From Nitrospirae bacterium GWF2_44_13 (GTDB lineage: Bacteria; Nitrospirota; Thermodesulfovibrionia; Thermodesulfovibrionales; UBA1546), in contig MHEE01000002.1 in assembly GCA_001805105.1 (NCBI GenBank), positions 18,600 to 82,599 on the forward strand: a stretch of DNA of 64,000 bases. The letters are read 5' to 3'. Below the pieces are notes generated by a model. The model had not been told where the DNA came from. It did no database searches and saw only the letters and a list, made by a program, of their open reading frames with translations. A program made the translations under genes and the position numbers. Of this stretch, positions 17,910 through 27,333 are shown one piece after another (the first letter of the stretch is position 1; each line of letters opens with the position of its first letter).

Positions 17910-19249
17910 AAAATTCAAAATTTAAAAAGGTCATAATTTCTTCAATAATTTTTAACTTTGCACTTTTACTTTATAACTTTCCATTATACGCCCTTGAGGC
18001 AAACAAAAAGATTCTTCCTAACGGGCTTACGGTTCTGCATTCTGAAAAGCACAATCTGCCTATTGTCATGATTACCATGATTGTAAAAGCAGGCGTCCTT
18101 GACGAGCCCAAGGAAAAGGCAGGGCTTGCCTATCTTACGGCGGAACTTCTTGATGAGGGTACCAAGAGCAGAAAATCCTCTGAGATAAGCGAGGAGATTG
18201 AATTCATAGGCGCAGGGCTTGGCGCCTCGGCAGGAAGCGATTACACAACAATAACACTTTCCGTGCTTAAGAAAGACATAGAAAAGGGATTTGAGCTTTT
18301 TTCGGATATACTTCTGAATCCCGTATTCCCTAAGGAAGAACTTGACAGAAAAAGAGAACTGATAAAAGGCTCTCTGAAACAGAGGGAAGAAGACCCCTCT
18401 TTCCTCGCAGAGCGTTCGTTTAAAAAAGAGGCCTTTGGAGAACATCCTTACGGCAGGCTCGTGGAAGGCTCAACAGAAACCCTTTCAGAAATAACACGCG
18501 AAGACCTTCTGGGATTTCATTTAAAATATTTCATCCCCAATAATGCAATGCTTTCAGTTGTCGGAGACCTTACGCCTGCTGAATTAAACTCTCTTATTAA
18601 ACAATATCTCTATTCATGGGAAATAGCTGAACTGCCCGAGAGGAAAATTCATCCCATGAACGAGGAAAAAACAAAAAAGGCCGTGAAGATAGACAAGGAC
18701 GTTACGCAGGCAACTATAATCATCGGGCATCTCGGAATAAGCAGGGACAATCCTGATTACTATGCCGTGTCTGTTATGAACTATATACTCGGCAGCGGCG
18801 GTTTTTCATCAAGGCTTATGCAGAAGATACGAGACGAGCTGGGGCTTGCTTATGACGTCAGAAGTTTTTTTACCGCAAGCAAGGAAAAGGGTTTATTCCA
18901 GGCGGAAGTACAGACAAAAAATGAATCGGCAAATACAACGACAGAAGAGATATTGAAACAGATAGAAAAAATCAGAAGAGAGGAAGTCTCTGACGAGGAA
19001 CTTTCAGGAGCGAAAGACTATCTTACAGGGAGCTTCCCAAGAAGGCTTGACACCAGCAGGAAGATGGCAGATTTCCTGGCTACTGTTGAGTTTTATAACC
19101 TTGGCTTGGATTACGCAGAAAAATACGTTTCTTTCATAAATGCGGTAACTAAAGAAGATGTGCAGCGTGTTGCCGGAAAATATCTTGATGCGGAGAATTT
19201 TGTGCTGATTGTTGTTGCCAACCAGAAAAAAGCCGGGATAAGATATTAG
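17906..19249 (+). CDS. M16-family peptidase-like protein, non-catalytic partner
   Basis: 447 residues with a signal-like N-terminus (hydrophobic about 9-29, ending LYA-LE). The M16 fold is clear (LPNGLTVLHSEKHNLPIV, then the SSRLMQKIRDELGLAYDV region), but the HxxEH position reads AGLAYLTAELLDEG with no His, so it cannot bind zinc. It keeps the Arg and Tyr typical of the R/Y subunit in bacterial M16B heterodimers. ATGA overlap with the catalytic partner supports a complex. The first 30 codons sit in AT-rich sequence resembling intergenic repeats in this window. Confidence 0.92.
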   Translation: MKNSKFKKVIISSIIFNFALLLYNFPLYALEANKKILPNGLTVLHSEKHNLPIVMITMIVKAGVLDEPKEKAGLAYLTAELLDEGTKSRKSSEISEEIEFIGAGLGASAGSDYTTITLSVLKKDIEKGFELFSDILLNPVFPKEELDRKRELIKGSLKQREEDPSFLAERSFKKEAFGEHPYGRLVEGSTETLSEITREDLLGFHLKYFIPNNAMLSVVGDLTPAELNSLIKQYLYSWEIAELPERKIHPMNEEKTKKAVKIDKDVTQATIIIGHLGISRDNPDYYAVSVMNYILGSGGFSSRLMQKIRDELGLAYDVRSFFTASKEKGLFQAEVQTKNESANTTTEEILKQIEKIRREEVSDEELSGAKDYLTGSFPRRLDTSRKMADFLATVEFYNLGLDYAEKYVSFINAVTKEDVQRVAGKYLDAENFVLIVVANQKKAGIRY

Positions 19250-19253
19250 GCTA

Positions 19254-21137
19254 TTACCGTTTCATAGCCAGAAAAACAGTTAAAACCTCAGGATCAAAGT
19301 GTGTGCCTGCAAGGGAGCGCATATGTTTTATTACCTTTTCTTCTTTAAATGCCCCGCGGTATGATCGATTAGAGCAGAGAGCATCCCAGACATCTGCTAT
19401 TGCAAAGATTCGGGCTGCTATAGGGATATTTTCTCCTGTTAATCCCTGAGGATAACCTGTGCCATCCAATTTTTCGTGGTGGCAGTAAGGGATATCAAGT
19501 GCAGGGCGCAGAAAATTAATTGGTGAGAGCATTTGGTATGCATATAGAGGGTGCCGTTTCATTATTTCCCATTCTTCTTCATTGAGAGGGGAAGGCTTTA
19601 ACAATATGCTGTCAGGGATTCCAAGCTTGCCTATGTCGTGCAATAAAGCGCCCCTGCGAATGTGCACAAGTTCAGATTCGGTCAGTCCTACAGCGCGGGC
19701 TATCTGCAGAGCTATCTCTGTGACACGTTGAGAGTGCCCCTCGGTTTCCTTGTCTCTTAGGTCGAGAGCGCGAGACCAGCCAACCAGGGCAGAATCATAA
19801 GCAAGTGTTATCTCTATGTTCGAGGATTGAAGTTCATTGAATAGAGTTGCATTATCTATTGCAATGGCAGTCTGAGCAGCAAGGGCACCCATAAATTCTA
19901 ACCATTCAGAGTCAGGGGTTATAGGGGTGCGGTGAAAAAGCTCGAGAGTGCCATTGACATGTCCCCTGGCTATTAGCGGCAAGCCATAATAAACGACTAT
20001 CCCTTCTTTTTCAAAGAGAGAACGGTTAACACCGGGTATTTCTTTCTCATGGAGATTCGGGATGCTAATGAGACGCCGCTCAAGGGCAACCTGGCCTGCA
20101 AGGCCTTCTCCCAATTTAAGTTTAATATTACGTATGTCATGGGAACGAAAGCCACGGCTTTCAGCATATTCCATAGTAAGTGTATGCCGGTTGAGTAACA
20201 TGATTACAGCTGCATCAATATTAAGCCGATCTATTAAATGATCCAGCAAAACATTGAGTATGATTTTCAGGTCTAAGCTGGAGAGGATCGCCATATCAAT
20301 ATCTCGCAAGGTTGTAAGACGCTGAATTTGACGCTGAATCTGCTCCTCAGTCCTTTTACGCTCTGTGATATCTTCGCAGGTCGTAACAATTCCGATGGGC
20401 TGGCCCTCCCTATCTTTAACAACATCCGACATCAACTGTACAGGGAAGGAACTGCCATCTCTGCGTACATTAACCCCTTCTCGCCTCCAGCTTGTAAGCT
20501 CATTCAACTGGCTGAGCGTTCTCTTCTTCCGGTAAGCAGAAGGAGCAAAACGGTTTACTTCTCTGCCTAATAACTCTTCGACAGAATATCCGTGCATTCT
20601 TGCTTCGGCAGGATTTGTATATAAAATCATTCCTTCGGCATCAGTGGTTGTAACGCCAAGCTGCATTGTCTCAACTGCCTTCTTCAATGCAAAAAGTTCT
20701 TTTTCATCTGATTTCTGCTTCGTAATATCATGTGAGGCAGCCAAAACATAAGCAACTTTTCCCTTATTTGTCCAATATGGATAATAAGTCACATGTATAG
20801 TTTTCAATCCTAATGCAGAAAATTTAAACTTTACCTGATAATGAACCTTTTTCCCTTCAAAACAATTGTCCAGATGGGGCTTTATGACTTTTTCAAAAAC
20901 TTCCTTGCTCCATATATCAGATACAGATTTATTAACCATTTCCTGCCGTTTCTTATTGTGGGCCATACAGTACGAGTCATTTACGGCAACATATTTATAA
21001 TCTGCATCTATGAGGCATAAAAACCCATGGGGGTGGTTGCTAATGAACTCGTATTTTCTCCCCATTTCCTTCAGGGCCTTTTGGCGGGATTTTACTTTCT
21101 CTAACTTAGCCGTTGTATTAGGCCTCTTCTTTGCCAT
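19254..21137 (-). CDS. PAS-PAS-GAF-HD-GYP response protein (c-di-GMP phosphodiesterase)
   Basis: About 627 residues: a PAS domain (about 28-140), a second PAS with PAC (about 145-270), GAF (about 285-435) and C-terminal HD-GYP (about 455-625). The HD-GYP signature is intact (HDIGKLGIP, HHEKLDGTGYP, IADVWDAL), so it should hydrolyse c-di-GMP. There is no TM helix, so it is a cytoplasmic sensor, possibly of a small molecule or heme bound by PAS or GAF. Two adjacent ATGs exist at 21140 and 21137. The second is 7 nt from a TATTAT -10 box and fits leaderless initiation. Confidence 0.92.
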   Translation of the reverse strand: MAKKRPNTTAKLEKVKSRQKALKEMGRKYEFISNHPHGFLCLIDADYKYVAVNDSYCMAHNKKRQEMVNKSVSDIWSKEVFEKVIKPHLDNCFEGKKVHYQVKFKFSALGLKTIHVTYYPYWTNKGKVAYVLAASHDITKQKSDEKELFALKKAVETMQLGVTTTDAEGMILYTNPAEARMHGYSVEELLGREVNRFAPSAYRKKRTLSQLNELTSWRREGVNVRRDGSSFPVQLMSDVVKDREGQPIGIVTTCEDITERKRTEEQIQRQIQRLTTLRDIDMAILSSLDLKIILNVLLDHLIDRLNIDAAVIMLLNRHTLTMEYAESRGFRSHDIRNIKLKLGEGLAGQVALERRLISIPNLHEKEIPGVNRSLFEKEGIVVYYGLPLIARGHVNGTLELFHRTPITPDSEWLEFMGALAAQTAIAIDNATLFNELQSSNIEITLAYDSALVGWSRALDLRDKETEGHSQRVTEIALQIARAVGLTESELVHIRRGALLHDIGKLGIPDSILLKPSPLNEEEWEIMKRHPLYAYQMLSPINFLRPALDIPYCHHEKLDGTGYPQGLTGENIPIAARIFAIADVWDALCSNRSYRGAFKEEKVIKHMRSLAGTHFDPEVLTVFLAMKR

Positions 21138-21144
21138 CATTTTT

Positions 21145-21172
21145 ATAATAAGACTTTTTATAACCTTGTCAA
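21145..21172 (-). promoter_or_regulatory. Promoter of the PAS-GAF-HD-GYP gene
   Basis: On the minus strand: a perfect TTGACA (21172-21167), a 16-nt spacer and TATTAT (21150-21145). The start codons begin 4 and 7 nt downstream. Confidence 0.65.
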
Positions 21173-21249
21173 CCTTTCTTTTATAAAGTTATAATCTTTA
21201 AGCAGCAAAATTAGGGATAAAATAGATTCCGGTTAACTTTTTGATTGAT

Positions 21250-22239
21250 ATGGCGTTCAAAGATATTATAGGACAGAAAAAAGCGGTAAACATCCTGCTT
21301 GGCACGATGGCAAGGAACAGGATTCCTTCGGCATATCTCTTTGCGGGCGAATCAGGCATAGGCAAAAAATTCACTGCGATTAACCTTGCAAAAACTTTGA
21401 ACTGTCAGAAGCCAAAAACCCCTATTGATTGCTGTGATGAGTGCCCCTCTTGCAAGAAAATAGCCTCGCAGACACACCCTGATTTTCTCATGGCAGCGCC
21501 TGAAAAGGGAGAGATACGGGTTAATGAGATAAGAATGATTGAAGAAGCTATTTCACTTGCGCCTTACGAGGGAAAAAGAAAAGTCGTGATTGTTGATGAC
21601 GCGGAGACAATGAACCCGTCTGCCGCTAATGCATTTCTTAAAACACTCGAGGAGCCTCCTCCGCAGAGCATCATAATTCTTATTTCAGCAAGCCCTGACA
21701 GCCTGCCTGAAACAATAAGGTCGCGGTGCTCAAGGATAAATTTTTCGCCTCTGGCTCCTGAGCAATGCAAAGAAGTCATAAGGGGCATTGACAATCAGGA
21801 TGCGGAGCTTACCGATTCCCAACTGTCAACTCTTTCAAGGCTTTCCATGGGAAGGCCCGGACTTGTAATCTCAAGCGACCTCATGGAAGAGAGGGACTGG
21901 TTTTTCAATCTTTTCGGGGAAATGTCAGGAGGCAGAAATAAAGAGACATGGGCAGACAAGGAAGAGATGGAATTATGGTTTAATAAGGCCTTCATGCTTT
22001 TAAGGGATATTGCCGTATTAAAGATAACAGGGAAAAGCGACATGCTGATAAATACAGACCTTAAAGACAGCTTCGCCGAGATGAGCAAAACGATAGTGAT
22101 GAAAGATATAGTAGATATTTACGGCAGGCTGTCATTTTTGAAGGGTTATCTTGGCTTTAACTTGAACAAATCAATTACATGGAATTATGTAACAATTATA
22201 ATGCAGAATTTAAAATTAAAAGGATTCCATAATTTTTAA
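21250..22239 (+). CDS. holB: DNA polymerase III delta' subunit
   Basis: About 329 residues from MAFKDIIGQKKAVNILL. It is a clamp-loader AAA+ protein with Walker A-like AGESGIGKK (about 33-41), a zinc-binding module (CQKPKTPIDCCDECPSCKK) and the sensor region FLKTLEEPP (about 134-142). SRC at about 160-162 is the arginine-finger-type motif. An upstream in-frame TTG (21241) is an alternative start. The order holB-ricT-metG matches the conserved holB-yaaT-metS neighbourhood known from Firmicutes and others. Confidence 0.93.
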   Translation: MAFKDIIGQKKAVNILLGTMARNRIPSAYLFAGESGIGKKFTAINLAKTLNCQKPKTPIDCCDECPSCKKIASQTHPDFLMAAPEKGEIRVNEIRMIEEAISLAPYEGKRKVVIVDDAETMNPSAANAFLKTLEEPPPQSIIILISASPDSLPETIRSRCSRINFSPLAPEQCKEVIRGIDNQDAELTDSQLSTLSRLSMGRPGLVISSDLMEERDWFFNLFGEMSGGRNKETWADKEEMELWFNKAFMLLRDIAVLKITGKSDMLINTDLKDSFAEMSKTIVMKDIVDIYGRLSFLKGYLGFNLNKSITWNYVTIIMQNLKLKGFHNF

Positions 22240-22276
22240 TTTTGCATTTTGAGTTTTTAATTTGCCGGAGGAATAA

Positions 22277-23197
22277 ATGCCAGACGTTATCGGAATAAGA
22301 TTTAAGGACTGCGGAAAGATTTACGACTTTGAGGCCAATGGTTCAGGCGCGGAATTTAAAAAAGGAGACTGCGTAGTAGTTGAGTCCGACCTTGGCCTGA
22401 GCATAGGGAGCGTAATTATAGAGAGGCGCACAGTTGATACATCTGCCAGAGAACTAAGTAAAGTGCTGAGAAAAGCAACTGAGGATGACTTTAAACAAAA
22501 ACAGGACAACGAGGCATTTGAGAAAGAGGCGAAGGATTATTGCATAGAGAGGATTATGGCGAGGGGACTTCCGATGAAGTTTGTGTTTGCGGAATCTACT
22601 CTGGACAAAAAACGAATAGTTTTTTATTTCACGGCGGACGGAAGAATAGATTTCAGGGAGCTTGTAAAAGACCTCGCTGCAAAGTTCAAGACGCGCATAG
22701 AAATGCGACAGATAGGGGTGAGGGATGAGGCAAAGATAGTCGGAGGTTTTGGAATGTGCGGCAGAGAACTATGCTGCAGGACATTTCTTACGTCATTTGA
22801 GCCGATATCCATCAAAATGGCAAAACAGCAGGAACTCGTACTCAACATGAGCAAGCTGTCTGGGATCTGCGGCAGGCTTATGTGCTGCCTTAGTTATGAA
22901 ATTCCTGATGAATCAGCCAGGATCCAACCCAAGGATAATACAAGGGTCATGGAAGAGAACACGCCTCTTGAGGATGAAACAGAAGTCGCAGACTTGACTC
23001 TACGAGATGCAGTAGTAGAAACTATTTCGAGACATACAGAAACACCGCCCCCTGCTCCCCAGAGCGCTACGCCTGCTTCTTCTGACAAACCTCAGACAGA
23101 AACTGCCAAGGAAAATGCAACAGGACAAAAACAAGAGACCGGGCAGGAACAAAGAAAGCGCAAAAGGTGGCACTGGAGAAAATTCCATAAAAAATGA
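22277..23197 (+). CDS. ricT: PSP1-domain protein, RicT/YaaT family
   Basis: 306 residues. The N-terminal two thirds are a PSP1 domain with the signature cysteine groups GFGMCGRELCC (about 156-166) and SGICGRLMCCLSYE (about 195-208), which in RicT help bind Fe-S clusters in the Ric complex that affects RNase Y and mRNA maturation. The C-terminal 70 or so residues are Pro/Thr/Gln-rich and end strongly basic (KRKRWHWRKFHKK), a likely disordered, nucleic-acid-contacting tail. SD CGGAGG precedes the ATG. Confidence 0.9.
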   Translation: MPDVIGIRFKDCGKIYDFEANGSGAEFKKGDCVVVESDLGLSIGSVIIERRTVDTSARELSKVLRKATEDDFKQKQDNEAFEKEAKDYCIERIMARGLPMKFVFAESTLDKKRIVFYFTADGRIDFRELVKDLAAKFKTRIEMRQIGVRDEAKIVGGFGMCGRELCCRTFLTSFEPISIKMAKQQELVLNMSKLSGICGRLMCCLSYEIPDESARIQPKDNTRVMEENTPLEDETEVADLTLRDAVVETISRHTETPPPAPQSATPASSDKPQTETAKENATGQKQETGQEQRKRKRWHWRKFHKK

Positions 23198-23223
23198 TAA
23201 AGCCAGTCTATAAGAACCTTTAA

Positions 23224-24810
23224 ATGAAACAGCGATTCTACGTTACAACTCCAATCTACTATGTCAATGATAGCCCGCACATAGGCCACGCATACACTAC
23301 CATTGCAGCGGATATTCTCTCACGATACAACAGACTGCAGGGAAAAGAAGTTTTTTTTCTTACAGGCACTGACGAACATGGGCAGAAGGTGGAAAAGGCA
23401 GCCGCGGAAAAGAAACGCACCCCGAAGGAACATGCAGACATCATGGTGGACAATTTCAGAAATCTCTGGAAAAGGCTGAACATATCCAATGACGCATTTA
23501 TCCGGACAACCGACGACGCACACATCAAGAGTGTGCAGGGACTTCTTCAGATGCTCTGGGATAGAGGAGAGATTGAAAAAAGGGAATACTCAGGCTGGTA
23601 CTGCACTCCTGATGAGCGTTTCTGGACTGAAAAGGACATAGTGGAAGGCAACTGCCCCGACTGCGGCCGACCTGTTGACCGGATACATGAAGAGAACTAT
23701 TTCTTCCTCATGTCGAAATATCAGGAAAGGCTCATCAAATATATCGAAGAGAACCCCGCCTACATACTCCCGGACACAAGGAGAAATGAGGTTCTCGGAT
23801 TTCTGAGGAACAACACTCTAGGAGACCTCTGCATCTCAAGGCCCAAAAACAGGCTTTCATGGGGAATTCCATTGCCGTTCGATGAAAACTTCGTCACCTA
23901 TGTCTGGTTCGATGCACTGGTGAATTACTTTTCTGCAACGCGTTACCTTGTGCCTCATCCGGAAAATGCAAAGCTTGGAGATTTCTGGTGGCCTGCCAAT
24001 CACCACCTTGTGGGAAAGGATATTCTTACTACCCATGCCGTATATTGGTCTACAATGCTAATGGCATTAAACCTTCCTCTTCCAAAAAATATTTTTGCCC
24101 ACGGCTGGTGGACAGTTCATGGAAAGAAGATGTCAAAGTCCCTCGGAAATATGGTTGACCCCAATGCCATGGTCGAAAAATACGGTGTGGATGCCCTGAG
24201 GTATTTCCTGTTCCGCGAGGTGCCTTTCGGGCTTGACGGAGACTTTTCAGAGCAGGCTCTCATTAACCGTATAAACACAGACCTCGCAAATGACCTTGGC
24301 AACCTCGTAAGCAGATTCATTGCAATGGCAGAGAAATATTTTGGAGGAGCAATTGATATTGAACGCATAGATGCAGGCGCATCGCGTGAGTTTGAAGAGC
24401 AGTGCGCTTATGCACATATGAATGTGCACAGAAAAGAATATTGGTCCCATCTGCAGTTCAGCCTGATGCTTGAAAATATCTGGGCTATAATCGGGGAGGC
24501 GAATAATTATATAGCAAGGAAGGAGCCGTGGAAACTCGCAAAGGAGAATACGGATCAATTGAAAATTGTTATGTTCAATATCTGGAATGCCTTGCGAATC
24601 ACAGCGCTCTCGCTTTATCCTTTTATGCCCGATACTGCCGGGAAGATATGGATACAGCTTGGCTTGAAATCTTTGGTTGATGAGGCAAAACAGTACAGCC
24701 CTGAGATTTTTGAATGGGATTGGAAGCCTTCTTATGAAATAAAAGTCTCTAAGGCGGAACACCTTTTCCCGAGAATTGAGATAAAGGATAAGAATAAAGA
24801 CAGGGGATAG
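23224..24810 (+). CDS. metG: Methionyl-tRNA synthetase
   Basis: 528 residues, class I. The HIGH motif lies in NDSPHIGHAYTT (about 16-27) and the KMSKS motif in GKKMSKSLGN (about 299-308). The zinc-binding insert includes CTPDERFW and CPDCGRPV (about 127-151). The protein ends after the anticodon-binding helical domain without the C-terminal dimerisation/tRNA-binding OB domain found in about 650-residue forms, as in many short MetG proteins. Confidence 0.98.
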   Translation: MKQRFYVTTPIYYVNDSPHIGHAYTTIAADILSRYNRLQGKEVFFLTGTDEHGQKVEKAAAEKKRTPKEHADIMVDNFRNLWKRLNISNDAFIRTTDDAHIKSVQGLLQMLWDRGEIEKREYSGWYCTPDERFWTEKDIVEGNCPDCGRPVDRIHEENYFFLMSKYQERLIKYIEENPAYILPDTRRNEVLGFLRNNTLGDLCISRPKNRLSWGIPLPFDENFVTYVWFDALVNYFSATRYLVPHPENAKLGDFWWPANHHLVGKDILTTHAVYWSTMLMALNLPLPKNIFAHGWWTVHGKKMSKSLGNMVDPNAMVEKYGVDALRYFLFREVPFGLDGDFSEQALINRINTDLANDLGNLVSRFIAMAEKYFGGAIDIERIDAGASREFEEQCAYAHMNVHRKEYWSHLQFSLMLENIWAIIGEANNYIARKEPWKLAKENTDQLKIVMFNIWNALRITALSLYPFMPDTAGKIWIQLGLKSLVDEAKQYSPEIFEWDWKPSYEIKVSKAEHLFPRIEIKDKNKDRG

Positions 24811-24813
24811 TAT

Positions 24814-26124
24814 TTGCAAACTGCTGACTATATTATTCAGGCTGATTACATCATAACAATGAACAATGACTTGACTGTCATTAGGAACAGCGCTCTTGCT
24901 ATTCAGGGGAATAAGATTGCAGACATAGGAAGCCCTGATGACATAACAAAAAAGTATTCCTCAAAAAATATAATCGACGGCAAAAACACAGCAGTTATCC
25001 CCGGACTAATAAACACTCACACCCATGCGGCAATGGTCTATTTCAGGGGCATGGCAGATGACCTGCCTTTAAAGGAATGGCTTGAAGAACATATTTGGCC
25101 TGCCGAAAATAAGTGGCTCAGCCCTGAGTTTGTATCCGACGCAACAGAGCTTGCCTGTCTTGAGATGCTTAAGGCAGGGATTACAACATACAATGATATG
25201 TATTTCTTTGAAGACGCGGCAAGCAAGGCTGCTAAAAAAATCGGCATGAGGGCTGTTCTTGGCGCAGGGATAGTTGACTTCCCCACAGTCGCAGGCAATT
25301 CGGCAGATGAATATTTAAACAAGGCGGAAAGATTCATAAAGGAATGGCAAGGCGATGCTTTGATTGTCCCGTGCATTGCGCCTCATTCAGCTTACGCATG
25401 CAGTCCTGAGACTCTCAAAAAAGTAAAAGAACTTGCTGATAAATACAATGTCATGATTCACACGCATCTTTCAGAGACAAAGTGGGAGGTTGAAGAGATA
25501 AAGGGCAAATACGGCTTAACCCCTGTTGAGCATCTAAAAAAAATCGGCCTTCTTGATGAGAACATTATTGCAGCCCACTGCGTTTGGGTTGGTGAGAAAG
25601 ATATAGAGGCTATTGCAAAACACAAAGCCGGAGTCTCTCACTGCATAGAGAGCAATCTTAAATTGAGTTCGGGCATTGCGCCTGTGCCTGAGATGCTTAA
25701 GGCAGGCGTAAAGGTAAGCCTTGGAACAGACGGCGCCGCAAGCAATAATGACCTTAATATCCTTAGCGAGATGTCAACTGCAGCGAAAGTGCATAAGGCG
25801 GTCTCAAATGACCCTACTGTTCTGAATGCAAAAAAAGCTTTGCTCATGGCGACAAAATGGGGCGCAGATGCTCTTGGACTCGGAGGCCTTACAGGCAGTC
25901 TTGAAAAAGGCAAGGCGGCAGACATAGCAATAATAAACCTGAATAAGCCTCATCTTATGCCTCTTTATGATATTTATTCACACATGGTCTATTCAGCGCG
26001 GGCATCAGATGTAGAGGCTGTATTTGTTAACGGCAAGCTCGTGGTTGAGAATGGAAGACTTTCAACTGCTGATGAAAATGAGATAACAGCTAAGGCCAAA
26101 GAGTGGCGATGCAAGATCAAATAA
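24814..26124 (+). CDS. mtaD: 5-methylthioadenosine/S-adenosylhomocysteine deaminase (MtaD-type amidohydrolase)
   Basis: 436 residues of the amidohydrolase superfamily: metal site NTHTHAAM (about 67-74), HTHLSET (about 214-220), AAHCVW (about 250-255) and LGTDGAASNNDLN (about 305-317), typical of MTA/SAH deaminases that salvage methylthioadenosine. Guanine- or chlorohydrolase-like activities remain possible. The TTG start at 24814 is supported by AGGGGA about 8 nt upstream. It follows metG by 3 bp, which joins two methionine-linked functions. Confidence 0.88.
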   Translation: MQTADYIIQADYIITMNNDLTVIRNSALAIQGNKIADIGSPDDITKKYSSKNIIDGKNTAVIPGLINTHTHAAMVYFRGMADDLPLKEWLEEHIWPAENKWLSPEFVSDATELACLEMLKAGITTYNDMYFFEDAASKAAKKIGMRAVLGAGIVDFPTVAGNSADEYLNKAERFIKEWQGDALIVPCIAPHSAYACSPETLKKVKELADKYNVMIHTHLSETKWEVEEIKGKYGLTPVEHLKKIGLLDENIIAAHCVWVGEKDIEAIAKHKAGVSHCIESNLKLSSGIAPVPEMLKAGVKVSLGTDGAASNNDLNILSEMSTAAKVHKAVSNDPTVLNAKKALLMATKWGADALGLGGLTGSLEKGKAADIAIINLNKPHLMPLYDIYSHMVYSARASDVEAVFVNGKLVVENGRLSTADENEITAKAKEWRCKIK

Positions 26125-26143
26125 CTTGTGCAGAACTTCAGGA

Positions 26144-26563
26144 CTAAGGGAACTCAGGCAGCAGGCTCATCAGCCTCCAGTGTTTAAAGCCGCTTTCAGT
26201 CACATACGCCCACTTCTGAATGTCCAGCAGGGTCCTCATCCTGTATGAAGAAAGGGAATAGTAGTCTATCTCCACCTCAACCTGAGCAGTGCCTTTCTCC
26301 TCGTCATACCCTACACTCACAATGCGGCGGTCTATCACTTTAATATTCTTCGCTGCTTTTACCCTTGCACTGAATTCCTTTGCAATGCTCTCCGAGGCAA
26401 AAAAGCCTGCGGCATCAAAACTCTGGGAAGACAAAAACTTATTATATTTGTTGATGCTGTCATCAAATTCCGTCCGCACAGACATCGCCGGCATACAGGC
26501 GGAAAGTGCTATGGCAGCAAGCATGCTCCAGAAAATAATCAGGATTTTATTTTTCAAAAGCAT
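26144..26563 (-). CDS. Small lipoprotein of unknown function
   Basis: 139 residues from the ATG at 26563, with a hydrophobic leader ending in a lipobox (ALSAC, Cys 23). The mature part has alternating charged and beta-like segments (KGTAQVEVEIDYYSL) and the end FKHWRLMSLLPEFP, reminiscent of small NTF2-like or DUF4440-like domains, but no family is assigned. The start lies 1 bp after the recR stop with GGGAG as SD, so it is translated from the recR message. It is probably anchored to the outer or inner membrane. Confidence 0.75.
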   Translation of the reverse strand: MLLKNKILIIFWSMLAAIALSACMPAMSVRTEFDDSINKYNKFLSSQSFDAAGFFASESIAKEFSARVKAAKNIKVIDRRIVSVGYDEEKGTAQVEVEIDYYSLSSYRMRTLLDIQKWAYVTESGFKHWRLMSLLPEFP

Positions 26564-26564
26564 T

Positions 26565-27158
26565 TTACATCTCCCTTCTTCCCTCAAGCGCCTTGCTTAA
26601 AGTTACTTCATCTGCAAATTCAATATCGCTTCCGATGGGAAGGCCGTAGGCGATTCGTGTAACTTTCACATTAAAGGGCTTCAGAACATCTTTTATATAC
26701 TGTGCTGTCATCTCTCCTTTTGTATTGGGATTCGTCGCAAGTATTACCTCCGCTACGCTGTCGCCTCTCACCCTTTCCACAAGCTCAGCTATCTTTAGCC
26801 TGTCCGGCGTCATCCCGTCTATAGGCGAGATTGAACCGAGGAGGACATGATAAAGGCCGTTAAATGTCCTTGCCCTTTCAACGACAAGGATGTTGCTCGG
26901 CTCTTCCACAATGCATATCTTTGTTCTGTCCCTTGACTCGTCCCTGCATATACCGCACACCTCGGTGTCCGTAATGTTAAAGCACCTGATGCAGAACCTT
27001 GCCTTCTCCTTCACATCATTGATAGCTTTGGCTATGTCTTTTGCGCTTTCTTCAGACAGCGTAAGTATGAAAAAGGCAAGCCTCTGCGCGGTCTTTCTTC
27101 CTATCCCCGGGAGTTTTGTAAGTTCGCTTATGAGGTTTTCTATTATTCCTTGCGCCAT
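26565..27158 (-). CDS. recR: Recombination protein RecR
   Basis: About 197 residues. An N-terminal helix-hairpin-helix (ISELTKLPGIGRKTAQRLAF) is followed by a four-Cys zinc finger CIRCFNITDTEVCGIC (about 52-67) and a Toprim domain (KICIVEEPSNILVVE and later VILATNPNTKGE). It works with RecF/RecO to load RecA at gaps. The ATG at 27158 was preferred over TTG/GTG codons just upstream. The dnaX-ybaB neighbours common in other genomes are absent here. Confidence 0.96.
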   Translation of the reverse strand: MAQGIIENLISELTKLPGIGRKTAQRLAFFILTLSEESAKDIAKAINDVKEKARFCIRCFNITDTEVCGICRDESRDRTKICIVEEPSNILVVERARTFNGLYHVLLGSISPIDGMTPDRLKIAELVERVRGDSVAEVILATNPNTKGEMTAQYIKDVLKPFNVKVTRIAYGLPIGSDIEFADEVTLSKALEGRREM

Positions 27159-27333
27159 AATCACCAAGCCTCTTTAGAATATCGTTTAGAATCTTTCGTT
27201 GTCAATAGAAGTCGAGGCTATATTTGCAGCGATTGTATTACTTAACCCGAAAATGTATTTGAGAAGACATTCGTCGGATGTGTGCCTGCCATAGGAATAA
27301 ATGTTAGCATTTCCAGAAAAAACAGCGGCGCAG

